A stretch of 64,000 bases of DNA, taken from assembly GCA_963969595.1 (NCBI GenBank), contig OZ018417.1, positions 7,442,501 through 7,506,500 on the forward strand, read 5' to 3'. Positions 24,521-36,221 of this stretch are shown here, in pieces. A program made the translations under genes and the position numbers. The stretch's first letter is position 1; each line of letters begins with the position of its first letter. Source of the stretch: Neckera pumila (Eukaryota; Streptophyta; Bryopsida; Hypnales; Neckeraceae). Under the pieces are notes generated by a model that had not been told where the DNA came from, searched no databases, and worked only from the letters and a program-made list of their open reading frames with translations.

Positions 24521-24615
24521 GGGAGGTCTATGCAATACATAGGGAGATCAAAACAAAACACCCGGAGATCCATATAAATGTCAGAGATCTATACAAACAT
24601 CGAGAAATCTCTTGA
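24521..24615 (+). repeat. Degenerate ~20-bp tandem array
   Basis: About five units of 19-21 bp in the form GGAGATCCATACAAATATC run from 24521 to 24615, each differing by several bases. The flanks 23999-25206 otherwise show no gene; a LTR-like GACCGGGATGGGACCGGAT string is at about 24935. Confidence 0.55.
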
Positions 24616-25206
24616 TGCTGTTATTTAGAGATCTCCTTATGTTTAGTCCAGAAGTATTTAAATGTATCATAGATGCTAATGTGACTCTCTTCATTTATTT
24701 GTAGGATTGTAATGGTAATCTAAAGGTGTCCATCTAAGGTAAAGATACCCATTTTAGACCAACCCCTTTTCTTGGCTTCGTAGAGCCACCTATTGTGGAC
24801 TACATATAAATGTAATGATCATTGTAAAAGATTCTCTTTTTTCACCTTCTTGTCCAATTATCTCTCTTCTTTCTAGCATTAGAGAGAAGTTCCAAAGAAG
24901 TTAAAGAGTTAATTGTAATAGCTAACTCTATGAGACCGGGATGGGACCGGATGACAAATCCACATTTACATTGCATAAAATATTCATTCTCGAATTTATT
25001 TTTTTGTTTTTATTTTTTTGTATTCTTCCTCAACCACATATTTGTACACATTGAGCTCAATTTCTCAACCAATTTCCCATATCCAATGGATGGAAATGTT
25101 TAAATGATCCGTTATAGGTACCTCTACCTTAGATTGTGAATTAATGAATAAACCTTTTGCAATGTGCAGAAACAATTGGGGTGGTTTTAATTGAGTTCAT
25201 AATGAA

Positions 25207-25274
25207 TTACTCCGAGTATTGTTCACCGACACAGTATTTGCAAATACTGTGTCGATGAACAATATTCGGAGTAA
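25207..25274. mobile_element. 68-bp near-perfect hairpin, Stowaway-like
   Basis: Two 34-bp arms meeting at TATTTG/CAAATA with only two mismatches. The ends are T-TACTCCG and CGGAGTA-A, so the unit can be read as CTCCG-ended inverted repeats flanked by TA, the form of Stowaway (Tc1/mariner) MITEs. It lies about 260 bp upstream of the TRAPPC1 start codon, inside its likely promoter. Confidence 0.65.
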
Positions 25275-25339
25275 TAAAAAATTTAGTTCTTCCTCTTCTT
25301 TTCTTCTCTTGGTGCCTTTCATCGTAGCGCCTGCGTTTC

Positions 25340-25534
25340 TTTCTTTCTTCTTCTCTCCAATCTCTCTCTCTCGGCGGAAATCGTCGCAGAGAAAGTCAGA
25401 GCTTCTCTTCTGTCTCCCTATCGTCATCCCCACTTCATTCAAATGTCCTCATAGCACACTCTCTGCAGTTTTTCATTAGGGTTTGAGAGCACACCCATGT
25501 TTTGAATTTCCTCATAACTCTTCTTCATCATGCG
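25340..25534 (+). promoter_or_regulatory. CT-rich leader of TRAPPC1
   Basis: A pyrimidine-rich tract (CTCCAATCTCTCTCTCTCGG) at about 25355-25375 precedes the start codon by roughly 160 bp, as in many plant housekeeping leaders. No TATA box was seen at the expected distance. An upstream in-frame ATG exists at 25502. Confidence 0.4.
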
Positions 25535-26854
25535 ATGGCGGCCCTCGTCCCGACCTCTCGCATGCGCTGCATGTACATCTTCAACCGGAACGGCGTGTGC
25601 TTGCATTACCACGTGTGGTTGCGGCCTCACACCACGCTCAGCCAGCAGCAGGACCAGAAGCTCATGTTCGGGATGCTGTTTTCGCTCAAGTCGTTCACAG
25701 CCAAGATGGATCCCGTCGGGTAAGTCTCTCGCTTCAAATCTTTCTCTTGGCTTTCGTACTGTCTGTTTTGATTTGCTTTTTGTGGTTGATTGTGGTTTGG
25801 TGAATTGTGGTTTGGTGAATTGCAGTGGGAATAAGGGGAACCTGGGGATGCCGAACTTGCCGGGACAAGGGTGTTCGTTTCACAGCTTTCGGACCAATAC
25901 TTATAAACTCAGCTTCATGGAGTCCCCGTCTGGCATTAAGGTAATCCGCGGCATTGAGGATTGGAAGCTCTTTGTAAAAACCGAAATGACCAATGGCTGA
26001 AATTGCACTGAAATCGAGCTGAAATCGCGCTTCATGCTTCTCTAGCGCTTTGGTATGACCAATGCAGTTAGGGTTTAGTGATGAAGGTTGGGACTAAAGC
26101 CCTCGATAAATCCTAAATGACCAATGACTAAAATCGGGTCTCATACTTTTTTTAGCGCTTATGGATCGGTCACGTAGGATTTAGGGTGAATGTTTGGTCT
26201 AACACATGCATGCCATTCAAGTGATTTGGTCAACACGTGTAATGTTCTTTATTGATTCAAGTGATTTGGTATTTTGCCTTGTATGATTATACCTTTTCAC
26301 AATATGATGAATTTGGTTAGGACCATGTAATCTCAGTGATGTAGGGTCAATTTGCACTGCTTGAAACCTTTTTGCACTGTGCGTTGTTATTATTGTTATT
26401 TTGTGTTTTGTGACTGTTGATACCCAAAATAAATAGATTGATATTGTTCATGTCATGCCTGCAGCTGATATTGGTGACGGATCCAAGGATGGGTGATCTT
26501 CGGGAGGCTTTGAGATTCATCTACAACAACATCTATGTGGAGTATGTAGTAAAGAATCCTTTGTACACGCCTGGACAGCCCTTCAAGTGAGTCCTCGGTG
26601 TTTGAAGCTTTACCATTCTGAGCAGCACTTTGTGCCAGAGTTTATATGGACGTGTTACGTGATGTGCATCTTAGGAGAGGCTGGTGCATTTTGAACTTCT
26701 TACTGATTAATTAGATTTTCTTAACTTGTGAAGTTTATGACCCTCGCAGATCCTACGCTGCTCTCCTTTTCTGTATGTAATGTAATCTTGCTGTGATTGC
26801 AGGTGCGAGCTTTTCAATGCAACTTTAGATCAGTATGTCAAGACCTTGCAGTAG
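25535..26854 (+). CDS. BET5: TRAPP complex subunit BET5/TRAPPC1
   Basis: Four exons, 25535-25719, 25826-25940, 26465-26586 and 26803-26854, join through GT-AG introns (donors GTAAGT, GTAATC, GTGAGT) into a 157-residue protein, the normal length for this family. It is a small longin-fold subunit of the TRAPP tethering complexes, which act as exchange factor for Ypt1/Rab1 and Rab11-type GTPases in ER-Golgi and post-Golgi traffic. Seen directly: MYIFNRNGVCL at residues 13-23, KLMFGMLFSLKSF at 42-54, LPGQGCSFHSFRTNTYKL at about 72-89, then METPSG-like MESPSGIK, and EYVVKNPLYTPGQPF near 126-140 ending in LDQYVKTLQ. All are the conserved blocks of plant BET5. The ATG at 25535 is preferred because it yields the usual plant MAA-start; an in-frame ATG at 25502 would add 11 residues. 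The gene looks intact and functional. Confidence 0.95.
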
Positions 26855-27941
26855 GGTAAGTCTTCTTACACTTTTCTGGTTGTAGAGAAAAGTGGTGACA
26901 TCCTGTGTGGATACGGTTCTTTTGAATTAGTATATATGATATAGGTCTGCTTTGGATGTCATCCAGAGTTTGATAATGGACGTTTTGAGTAACGAGTCAA
27001 TACTTTAACAAGTAAGTGGGTTCAACTGAACATTGTTCAGCTATAGCGTCTGTTTGTGGCAAGTATTTTCAGTTGATCTTACATACGAAGCAGTTCTAGA
27101 AATTCTTACATTGATGAGCAGACATTTTCTATGGACTCGGCCTTCCACAGCATCTCCAGTCCAGAAGTATGTTGGAGAAGGATTTTCTCTCAATCCGCAC
27201 CGTGTATAATGTAAAGATTACGGATATTGGCGTTTGGATTGGCGGACATTGTGTAAAGCCATAGCAACAGGCTTTGTTCCAATGAGAGGTGTATCTATCA
27301 TTGTAGCGACGTGGAGGAGTATTCGGAGACACTGCACCTTGGAAATCTTGCTCCAGTCGTGGCGCTCCTGACCCTGAGCTTTGGATTCCCCCATGTATTT
27401 GGGGGAGAAAATTGGACTCAACTGTATGTCCAATGCAATGATCTGGAGAAAACGTTATGTATTTTTTCTGGATAGACACCTTAGCACTCATGTTCCTGGG
27501 AAATATCGTATAAGTTTCGCTTTTCTCTATTATCTCCGGGACTCTTCTTTTAGGAAAAGAGGATTCATAACATTTTGCAAAGCAAAATTTGTCTGTACCA
27601 AATGTTTCCTTGTGCTGGGAGTATGGGCAACAGTGTTGTACACATTTGTAGTGTTTGCACTTGAAACCTTTGGTCATGGTTTTGTTGTCACATAATATTC
27701 GAATGACCACTAACTTGCTTTCACTTGGTTTATTACACATCCCTCTCACTTCCAAGAGTGGTGGGTTCCTTGTGCTTCGCCTCATGGATCTTCCTTGAAT
27801 AAATCTGAAGTCTAAAATCTAGGCTTCATGATGTTTTGTGCTCATTTGCAACTGAAAATCGTCACGTCCTACAGTAGCTACCACTTCTATCGGATTCTCA
27901 GTCTTCATATACGTTACTCGGAAAGCGAATTTCGTGACTCG
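26855..27941. other. 3' flank of TRAPPC1 up to the tRNA
   Basis: Contains the TRAPPC1 3' untranslated region. A 218-codon open frame lies on the minus strand at 27129-27785, and shorter ones on the plus strand, but none has recognisable domains or conserved motifs, so they are left as chance frames. Confidence 0.4.
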
Positions 27942-28013
27942 GGATCCGTGGCGCAATGGTAGCGCGTCTGACTCCAGATCAGAAGGTTGCGTGTTCGATT
28001 CACGTCGGGTTCA
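27942..28013 (+). tRNA. trnW-CCA: tRNA-Trp (anticodon CCA)
   Basis: A 72-nt cloverleaf without intron. Acceptor GGATCCG pairs with CGGGTTC, leaving A as discriminator base. The D-arm block GTGGCGCAATGG (A box), anticodon loop ACTCCAGA with CCA at 27974-27976, and the T-arm GTTCGATTC (B box) are all present. An oligo-T stretch about 60 bp downstream can serve as Pol III terminator. CCA is not encoded, as expected for a nuclear gene. Confidence 0.95.
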
Positions 28014-28813
28014 ATACCCCGATTACAAACCCGGAGCTCACTAAACTTTTGCAATTTATCTTTTTCTAACGCATGATTTTTTTTTTTTATATTTTTGCTA
28101 ATATTCTCGTTTCTTGCCAAAAGAAACTTGGAATGCAGATATTTGAAAGCAGCAAAGCCAAGTAACGAGAATAGTTGAGAGGATCCTTGAATGTCTAATG
28201 CAAGAAATGCATTTAAGGCAAGTCATGATTCATGAACAAGCAGGACTAATTAACTCACATCCACACTTCACGGTCTCGAAGTTTTCCACACTGAAATTCT
28301 GAAGGAACACGACAAGCGATTACAGAGTGCAACAAACGCTCAAACATTACATGAATAGTCATTTTGCAGGGCAATTGCAACAATTATAGTGGCTACCACA
28401 TCTACTTTGACTAGGAAGCAATTACCGCCATAAGTTCAGTTCCATGGTGATTCAGCACACACACACATCAATAAGATAATCTCTACAAGTAGCTGGGTGC
28501 ACTCAGAAGATACTGACAAAAAGAAACTCTTTGAAAATCTAGATATATTAAATTGCTCACCTGTGCATCGATAATCACACACGATGATGCATAATTTAGA
28601 TTGCACATCACAGAACTTACTCTCCAAGGCAATGTGTAAGCACACTGGCTGAAGTGATCTGTCTCTACTCGGACCTTTGGCATGTTCTAACCCTTTACAG
28701 TTTACTTCGCAACCGGCATACTGTTGTTAACTTCTATACAATTTAGTTAGCAGCAGGTGTCAGACATTCACACCAGCATTTACTCTTATTTGAAATCGAT
28801 CTGCTCCTACACA
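28014..28813. other. 3' flank of the RHF2A-like gene
   Basis: Between the tRNA and the stop codon of the minus-strand RING gene. No coding region seen; the part near 28813 should be 3' untranslated region. Confidence 0.45.
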
Positions 28814-31465
28814 TTAAATATTCGCCCCACTACGTAGTTCGGGAGTTGTAGGAAGACTTGCGGTAGAAAGAGTTCCAGCAGAGCTGCTCCTCGGTGACCC
28901 TCCTGAGGCTGAACCAGAACCTTGACGATCAGAGGGATGTCCACGAGGAGAATCGGGTGCATCTGGTCGGTCTGGCCCTGGCTCTATGGACATTCGTTCT
29001 ACAGCTCGCACCACCCCTGCGCTCATCTCACGTGCCCGTGCACCAAGGTCTTGCATGATGCCACCGCGAGTTCGCAACATTTCACGAAATCCCTTGGTGC
29101 TCTTGGTCAAGGACTCCTTGTACCTGAGAGACACATGCACATCAAACACCTTGGAGCAAAATTAGTGAGAGGACATAAAGGTTCTAGAGAATCGAGTAAA
29201 CAGTCACTTGCACCAGCGTCACAACCTAATACAAAAGGAAACTATCCTAACTGCTTCAATCACATCACAGGACAACTTACAACTAAAACCACTCAAAGCA
29301 AGTGCATAAAATTGTCAATTCTCACAAGACCATCTCCATGTACGAATTGGTGTATACCTGGAAGATACTGCAACAAAACGAGACTTGAAGGTATCGAGAG
29401 ACTCTGAGGAAGATGTTCCATGCTCCTCCAGATCAATACTCCGCGACCTAGTCGAGAGTACAAAGAAAAATACAAAGTCAGAGAGAATTCATTAAACAGT
29501 CGGTCAAATGGCTACCATTTCCACAGCAGGAGAGCATAATATCTAAAAGCGCCATCTTGTGCGCTCTAGCATAGAATTGAAATAGGACACGTCCTATTGA
29601 TATTAGAGATGCTCTGAATATCAAGGTCGTATAGAATTAGAGAATATTTGATCTGCTCTGACTAGGAATATAAATGTCTTAAATATAAAGGTGTACCACC
29701 ATTAACCAACGATGCCATATCTGCAAATCCAGCCTTACCTAAGAGTTGGAGAATTAGTTGAGCTTCCATCCCTGTTGGAACCGGAGTAATGAGGGTATGT
29801 GAAAACAGTTGTCAATGATGGCTCGTTACTCGTTGTTTGCGGAGGGGATGCAGCTGGCGAACTGGATGCAGGAGAAGACGGTGCTCCTGCAGGTGTACCA
29901 GACACGAGCACAAAATGCGGATGACCCTGAGCAGTAGTAGATGGCCGAAAGCGAATGTGTTCCCTCCTGCCCATTTGATGAGCTCGTCCCATTGCAGCCG
30001 CCGCCAAATGCTGCATAATGAAATCCTCGTCCCCATAGGATGCAAACTGCATTAACATGTGAAGATACAATTAAAGAAACACAGGGCACCTCTCAAGGTG
30101 AAGTTGAATGGAAAACGTACTTAAAGAGTAAAGCAACAAGTTAAAACTGATGAAAAATCCGACAAAGAAGTTTTGGCATATTGCCACTGACTTAGCCAGA
30201 CGTGTTGATCCCAATTCAACGCGACGGCAATTCCAACTGCCAGTTCTTTCAACAAATAATTTCAAATTCTCCAGAATAGTCCCAAACAAGATAAACGAAT
30301 CACAAGACAGTTTCTCAACTTTTACTAATACACAAACACAATATTGCAATTACAGCGAGCATGCACGCACATCCCTTAACAACGCAAGCGGAAATTCAGA
30401 ACAAGGACTTACTCGATCGAATTCATACTCCTCAACTGGGGGTCGCTGATAAATGTGAGAAGCCTGTATTTTGTTACGACGAACTGCCCGCTCCCGCCCT
30501 ACTGCTTTCAGCAAATCTTGGCTGCAAAGGATGATAACACTCATATTAGCAACGACGAACTGTGCTCCACTGCAGACAAAGAAAAGAAGGAATTGCAGGA
30601 AAGGAACCAGGAAAAATCAATCCAGATGTTAAACAGAAGCTGCAAAAGAATTACCTGTCAGGATCCTTCAAGCTTAGTGGTTGCCAGCACATAGGACATT
30701 CCTTGCTTCGTTGTGACCTGCAGACCATCCACAACCAAGAGTAATAAGTCAAATGAAATATTGTCGAAGAACAAGTGAAAGTGTGCAATCTGAAAAAAAT
30801 AAAAAATAAACACACGTTATTAATTATTCTAAACCCTAATACGCTAAAACAAGATACAAACCCTACGAATTCTTCGGATCAAGAGCAACTGACATAAATA
30901 CAGCGACTACCAGCTACAATAACTGCTTTTGAGAAACATGACCAGAAAATACGTGATCGAAGTCTACTGAAAGTCAGAGGCGATCCCGAAATTTATGGAA
31001 AAACTGCAAAGCTAACAAGCCACACACCTCACCATTCAAGAATACATTGCAGATGGTACTCGTGCTTGCAGCTAGTAACCTGTCGCCAACCAGCAGAAAA
31101 AGTCGGTTCATCACATAGGAAATTCGATCCAAATTCTCCCATAGATCACAAACAAAACTATCCATGCACCAAAAAAGACTAAACTAAAATTCAAAAAATC
31201 TAAATAAACAAAAACAAAAAACAAAAAATTCACAATCCTCCGCATGCAACACGAGTTCGCCATCCGCAATTAACCTAAACCTCACAGAAACACGAACGAA
31301 TTCCAATCCAAATTCCAAGAAGTCCACACCACAGACAGAAAGCAAGAATTCGGTCTGACTTACAGTGGCAGGATCGTCATCGCAAAACGATTCAAGACAG
31401 ATGCTACACGCATCGTCACACGAGTCCTGCGCACCGCCCTCTACAAACTCCGCCGCAGATGACAT
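28814..31465 (-). CDS. RHF2A: RING-H2 E3 ubiquitin ligase, RHF2A-type
   Basis: Seven exons in reading order: 31364-31465, 31033-31079, 30655-30717, 30413-30521, 29739-30046, 29358-29447 and 28814-29123. All junctions are GT-AG and the phases agree, giving 342 residues. The N-terminus SSAAEFVEGG and the RING-H2 finger identify the RHF1A/RHF2A group: C20-x2-C23-x14-C38-x-H40-x2-H43-x2-C46-x10-C57-x2-C60, all eight ligands present, with the tryptophan of ECPMCWQP. Further family blocks are SLKDPDSQDLL, the segment HLAAAAMGRA, and a Ser/Pro-rich C-terminal half with LDTFKSRF and KGFREMLRTRGG. In Arabidopsis the pair RHF1A/RHF2A promotes gametogenesis by destroying the CDK inhibitor KRP6; transfer of that role to this plant is inference. 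The RING is split by introns inside the finger. The start is the only ATG giving the SSAAEF block. The promoter has a 373-bp MITE about 500 bp upstream. Confidence 0.93.
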
Positions 31466-31960
31466 TAATCAAAGCTTTCCAATTCCTCTAAAACCAAGAT
31501 TTCATTCTGGCGCCACTCCTTCAAAACCTAACCTAATCACGAACTGCAAAATCCCATGGACTTCGGGAACCAAACCTCGCGTAAAAAGAAAGGTCTGGGA
31601 GAAGTTGGGATCGGAAGAAACGCAAGAAGCGGAGCTACTCTCGGTTGTAACGTACAAGAGGTCAACCTGGTTGTTGAGCTTAACTTACAAAAGCCCATCC
31701 GCCTGGCTTGACTTACGAGTACAGTGCGGCAATGTTGAGACGAACTACGACGAAAGCAAGGGAAAGGGAAACGAAAAGGAGAGAGACGACTCACCCTAAA
31801 GTCGGTGTGGATGAACGTCGTTCATCTGTTTGGATGAGTTTCGTTTCTTTCGAGGTCTTGATAAGGTTGGTCCAACTTAGCTTGGTGGGAGTGGGAAACG
31901 AAGGTTGTACCGTACAGTTTGTTCTCCGAAGCAGCGATCCCGGAAAAGGTTTTGTGGAAT
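31466..31960. promoter_or_regulatory. Upstream region of the RHF2A-like gene
   Basis: About 500 bp between the start codon and a MITE. Open frames here on both strands have no recognisable similarity. No clear TATA box was found on the minus strand. Confidence 0.35.
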
Positions 31961-32333
31961 TAAGGTAACCACACCCATTAGCGTCCACGAACTAGAAGTC
32001 ATTCCCTGTGACTGCCTCCCAATCTGTCCATCAAGTGACCATGAGGTGGCTTTGACGCTGTTGGATCTTTGAGATTTATGGTTGGAAATGGATCCATTGA
32101 CAATTGGGAGTAGGCGCTTTTTAACTTTGCACTTTGACCAAGATTTGTGAAGCCATTTTATAAGTGTTTTTTATAAGATATTTTATAAGCCATTTTATAA
32201 GATATTTCTAAGTGTTTTTTTTGCATCTCACTCTCTCCCATTTGCCTTTCGTTCTGTCCATTTGTTTTTCCACACCGGCTTCATGGTCTGCTCCCCATGG
32301 CTTAAAGGGACGCTAATCTGTGTGGTTACCTTA
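31961..32333. mobile_element. TAAGGTA-family MITE, copy 1 (373 bp)
   Basis: TAAGGTAACCACACCCATTA at 31961 is mirrored by TGTGTGGTTACCTTA ending at 32333; the inverted repeat extends for 26 bp with two or three mismatches. The outermost TA on both sides is self-complementary, so a TA target duplication is possible (Tc1/mariner-like), unproven. The interior has short direct repeats of TTTTATAAG. Related ends occur at 43478, 44281 and 47705. Confidence 0.7.
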
Positions 32334-32950
32334 GTCTGTAGGCTAATTTTGTGCCATAGGGGTGGCTATCTCTACAAGCACTTAATTCCGTAGTATAACC
32401 AGGTAGAGAATTTTGAAATGCATAGGTAGAATTATGGATAAAGTTTGTTTGCCTTTGTAAAGTCATGTTTGCAACACCTAAGGCATTTAAGTAGATCCTC
32501 GATGCTATTTTTTGTCATCTATAGTATTTGAATTTGCTCCTTTTAGTAGTTTTCAATGTGTGAATTTGCTAAATAGAGGATTTTGTGCAAAGTTGTATGG
32601 CAATTTTTTTAGCAAAATAATGTCCATGTACACAATTGGAATGCTCATTTCTTTCAAAGTAAAATTCATACACTTAAAATTGAAAACTATCACTACCAAG
32701 GAAATTGAACCCTTCTTGCAAACTTGCAAGATTGCCTATGTGCAGTGCTAGTGTTCTACACACAAATAAATAAACCACATTAGAGAAACAAGTTAGTAAA
32801 CAATAAAATGAAGTAAATAGTAAACAACACAAACAATGTTGAAAGCTTCCAAGTCTTCAATTGTACTCCCCGCCCTCCATCTTCTGTTTCACTTGAGATC
32901 CAATAAAAAACAGAATCTAGCAGCATAATAGCCTTCAATATCAAGGAAAA
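32334..32950. other. Gene-free stretch
   Basis: AT-rich, no supportable gene. It may contain the 3' end of the adjoining transposase remnant, whose terminal inverted repeats I could not locate. Confidence 0.4.
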
Positions 32951-33390
32951 TCAAGTAAATTTGAGATATAGAACAAGCTTAATCTTATGAAAACTAAAGC
33001 ATCCTGAAATAGGAGGATATTGATGCACAAATGGAGCACATGATGCATCAACATTTGATTTCATTGTCATTTTGAACAAGGCTTGTTGATTGTCCAAGTT
33101 TGCCGCTGAGAGCATTTCAGGCATTGTGTAAGACTTGCCCTCGTCAGTCAAAGGCATCTCACCATTTAGAATCTTGGCATGACAGTAAAAATCTTTGAGT
33201 ACAAACAAGTGCTGCGGGAAACTATTGTCAGCCCCATCTTGTTTCCAGTACTGGGGATACATTATTCCAAAAGCATCAAGTAATGCTTGCTGAGGAAACC
33301 TCTGATCTAGTTCATTGCAAAGCGACTGGAGAACCTTTGCGGCACAAATAAGCACAAAAGTCAAGACCGATTAGCCACTTATCAAAACCT

Positions 33391-33625
33391 GATGGACACA
33401 AAGCACAAGAAGATGGAAACAAAGCAAGGAAAACAAGATGGAAACAAACCTAGGATCAAAACAAGATTGAAGCAAACCTGTGAACACAAGATGGAAACAA
33501 AGAAAGAAAATTGGAAAACAAAGAAAAAAAAATTAAAAACAAAGAAAGAAAAAAAATATGGAAACAAAGAAATAAAAGAATGGAAACAAAGCAAGAATCC
33601 AAACTGAAATTGAAAAAAACAACTT
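33391..33625 (+). repeat. Purine-rich degenerate tandem repeat
   Basis: About 230 bp of A/G-rich sequence made of variations on AAGATGGAAACAAAGAAAG, with a period near 20-30 bp that drifts. It interrupts the transposase remnant and probably arose after its death. Confidence 0.6.
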
Positions 33626-34922
33626 ATCAGCAAACTGCCGGTCTATGTTGTCTTGCACGCGGTTGTAATCTTCTTCCGTTACAAAAATGTGGTTCCCTAT
33701 CTAATTGTCATGGCAACAAGCAAAGGCTGTAGTGATGCCACAACTGTACACAAGGTGAAAAATGCCATTGTCACCCTTGAGAGGCCTCTACTCCATTGGC
33801 AGATCAACACTTTACAAGCCCACCAACTCATTGTATGGAGAAAATTCAACAATACAATAGGCTGACATTTGATCAATGAACATCCTACCAAGCTTGTTTT
33901 GACACAGTTTTATGGCTTGCAGAAAATCACAGATAAAGATATCACGTGCCTAACTGAGTTTTATCAAATAATGGACGGCATTTAGCATAGGTATGAAGCA
34001 GGTCAATGAAAGAAGGACCTCAATGTCCATAAGAAAATCAAAGTTCCCAGCGACACTAGATTTGCCTTTCTGGGAAGTAGACGGAGGTGGAGACATGTCC
34101 AAGTCCATTTCCACAAGGAGTGTTTTGTATTCACTTATCACTTGTTGCGCTAGACTCCTCTTGGATATCCAACGTATTCCTACGTTTCTCAATATTTTCT
34201 TGGTCTTAGTTTCTATGAGGGTAGCTAGTTTTTGAAGCTTAGAGTTCCATTTGTAACTACAACAAAAGTAAGAGTACACGTATTGGAATAGTCTTTCCAA
34301 TCAAAAATCAATGGGTAATTTAACAATGTCTCTACTACAAGGTTAATGCAGTGACTAGTGCAGCTAGCGCCAAGAAAAAAAGGTGCCTATTTCTCCTTGA
34401 TTTGGGTGGTCACACCATTCTTGGCTCCCTGGAATGTACTAACACCATTTGCCCCAAAGTAGACAAGTTTGGAAGCAATTTCCTCCCAATTCAGCCCTCC
34501 CTCTCCCAACAAAGAAAATATAATGGCATTTGTCAAATAGTCCGTCGTACCCTCGTCGGAGACACACGACAAATGCAATAAGTGCGGGACCCTTTCCCAC
34601 AAGGACATCATATAAACATGCACACCCAACCAATAGGTGTTGTCAATTGCCAAGACTTTGTCTGTGTTAATTTAAATGATCCGCACAGACTGAACCACGG
34701 CCTTAAGGGCCGATAGAACTACCGCATGAATGTGTTCACTCATCTTCCAAACACTAGTCTCAGATTAATGTTTTTGGGACAAACTCTTCACCTTAAGTTG
34801 TCTTAATAAGTTCTATTTACATTCATAATCGCACATGGGCTGACCATGACTCAAAATCTAAAACAAAGTTGAGAATTGCACTCCCTTTCTTTTGAGTTCC
34901 CCCTCTAAGCCAACAACGAGTT

Positions 34923-36221
34923 CACTATAAGAAAACCATGTTTTTGATGATGTTTTACCTCTAACGCGCAATGTCTGATAAAACATGAAGATTTCAGAGG
35001 ACATTTGACCCAACAAGGTAGATTTTGGTGGATGTTGCAGAGAACATTGACTTTTTACTGTAAATCTAAGTTGATGTTATCATTGAAGCTGACATTGTAT
35101 TTGACATGATTGAAATTATGCTGATGTTGTTTGGGACGTCCAAAAAAACATAGATTGCCAAGTCAGCAAATAGGTCCATTTTGTCTATGGATAAATTAGT
35201 AAAAATTACTACGGGCAATGATAAAATGTTGATCATATTAAAAAATTTAGGGGAAGGGCAGCTACATGGCATACTTTGCAAAAAAAGGATAATGGATGGA
35301 TGTGCACCATGGATGAAAAGAGATGGTCTTTATATTGTGGGGTGGTAGGAAGTCAAACAATCCATGTGGGATATGTAAAGCAAGAGTTGTGTTCAATGTA
35401 AAATGTCTGAAATAACATGCTCTAGATGTCTAAAAGAACATCTACATGTCTGAAACAACGTCTAGACATCTAAAACAATGCCAAAACTTACAATGGTTAA
35501 GTTCCCATATTTTAGTTCTCCCATATCTTTTGTCTCACCATGGACGGACAATGAAAATAAATAGGAACTCTTAATCTTTCATTTTCACTAACTTTTAATG
35601 AATGAATTCCTTCATTTTGCCATCAAAACTTCTCTTGATGGTAGATGGTAAGTTTTATTTAATACTTGTTGAATTCTTGTCAATTTGATTGTTTATTTGT
35701 TTATTTTTTGTTTTTATTTTTTTTAAATAATTTTTTTCTACTGACCTTGTCCTATGGGTATAGTATGTAACAATTGATGTCTCAAAAAACGTCTAAGTAG
35801 ATGTCTAAATTGACATCTAAAAAAAAAACATTAAAATTTTTTAAACAACATAAAAGTATGCTGAAAAGGCATGCCACGTCAGATATTGGTGGATCCATGT
35901 CACTTTTCCCTTGGTCCACGTCAGCAACAAACCAGATGAATTTTTTTTCCTACGTGGCACTGCCCGCCTACGTGGTGCTTACGTGGAGCTGAGTTGTTTG
36001 CCAAATGGCACACTTTTGGAATCTTAAAAAAGCATGTCATGTGTGATGTTAAGAAAAAAACAAGGCCAAATTGGGCATGTTTTTTGAAAACAACAAACGT
36101 TTTTTGCTTGTTTTCAGTGACGCGATTTTAGGTGACATCTACGTTGACTCTCAAACATATTTTTCTGGACATCAGACAACGTTTTTTCAGACATCATAAA
36201 AAAGGCCAGTTTCTTATAGTG
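34923..36221. mobile_element. Non-autonomous CACTA (En/Spm) element, 1299 bp
   Basis: Begins CACTATAAGAAA (34923) and ends TTTCTTATAGTG (36221), a 12-bp perfect inverted repeat with the superfamily signature CACTA. GTT stands on both sides (34920-34922 and 36222-36224), the 3-bp target duplication typical of the superfamily. Subterminal repeats of the type ATGTCTAAAACAACGTCTAG occur several times inside, as expected of binding sites for the transposase. There is no transposase frame, so it needs an autonomous partner. It interrupts the hAT-like transposase frame, so it is younger than that element. Confidence 0.9.

Noticed and set aside
27129..27785. 218-codon open frame on the minus strand downstream of TRAPPC1
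   Set aside because: No motif or domain is recognisable, it overlaps the expected 3' untranslated region, and shorter frames of similar quality occur on the other strand.
33382..33633. Phe-rich minus-strand open frame
   Set aside because: It is the complement of a purine-rich tandem repeat; the apparent protein is low complexity.
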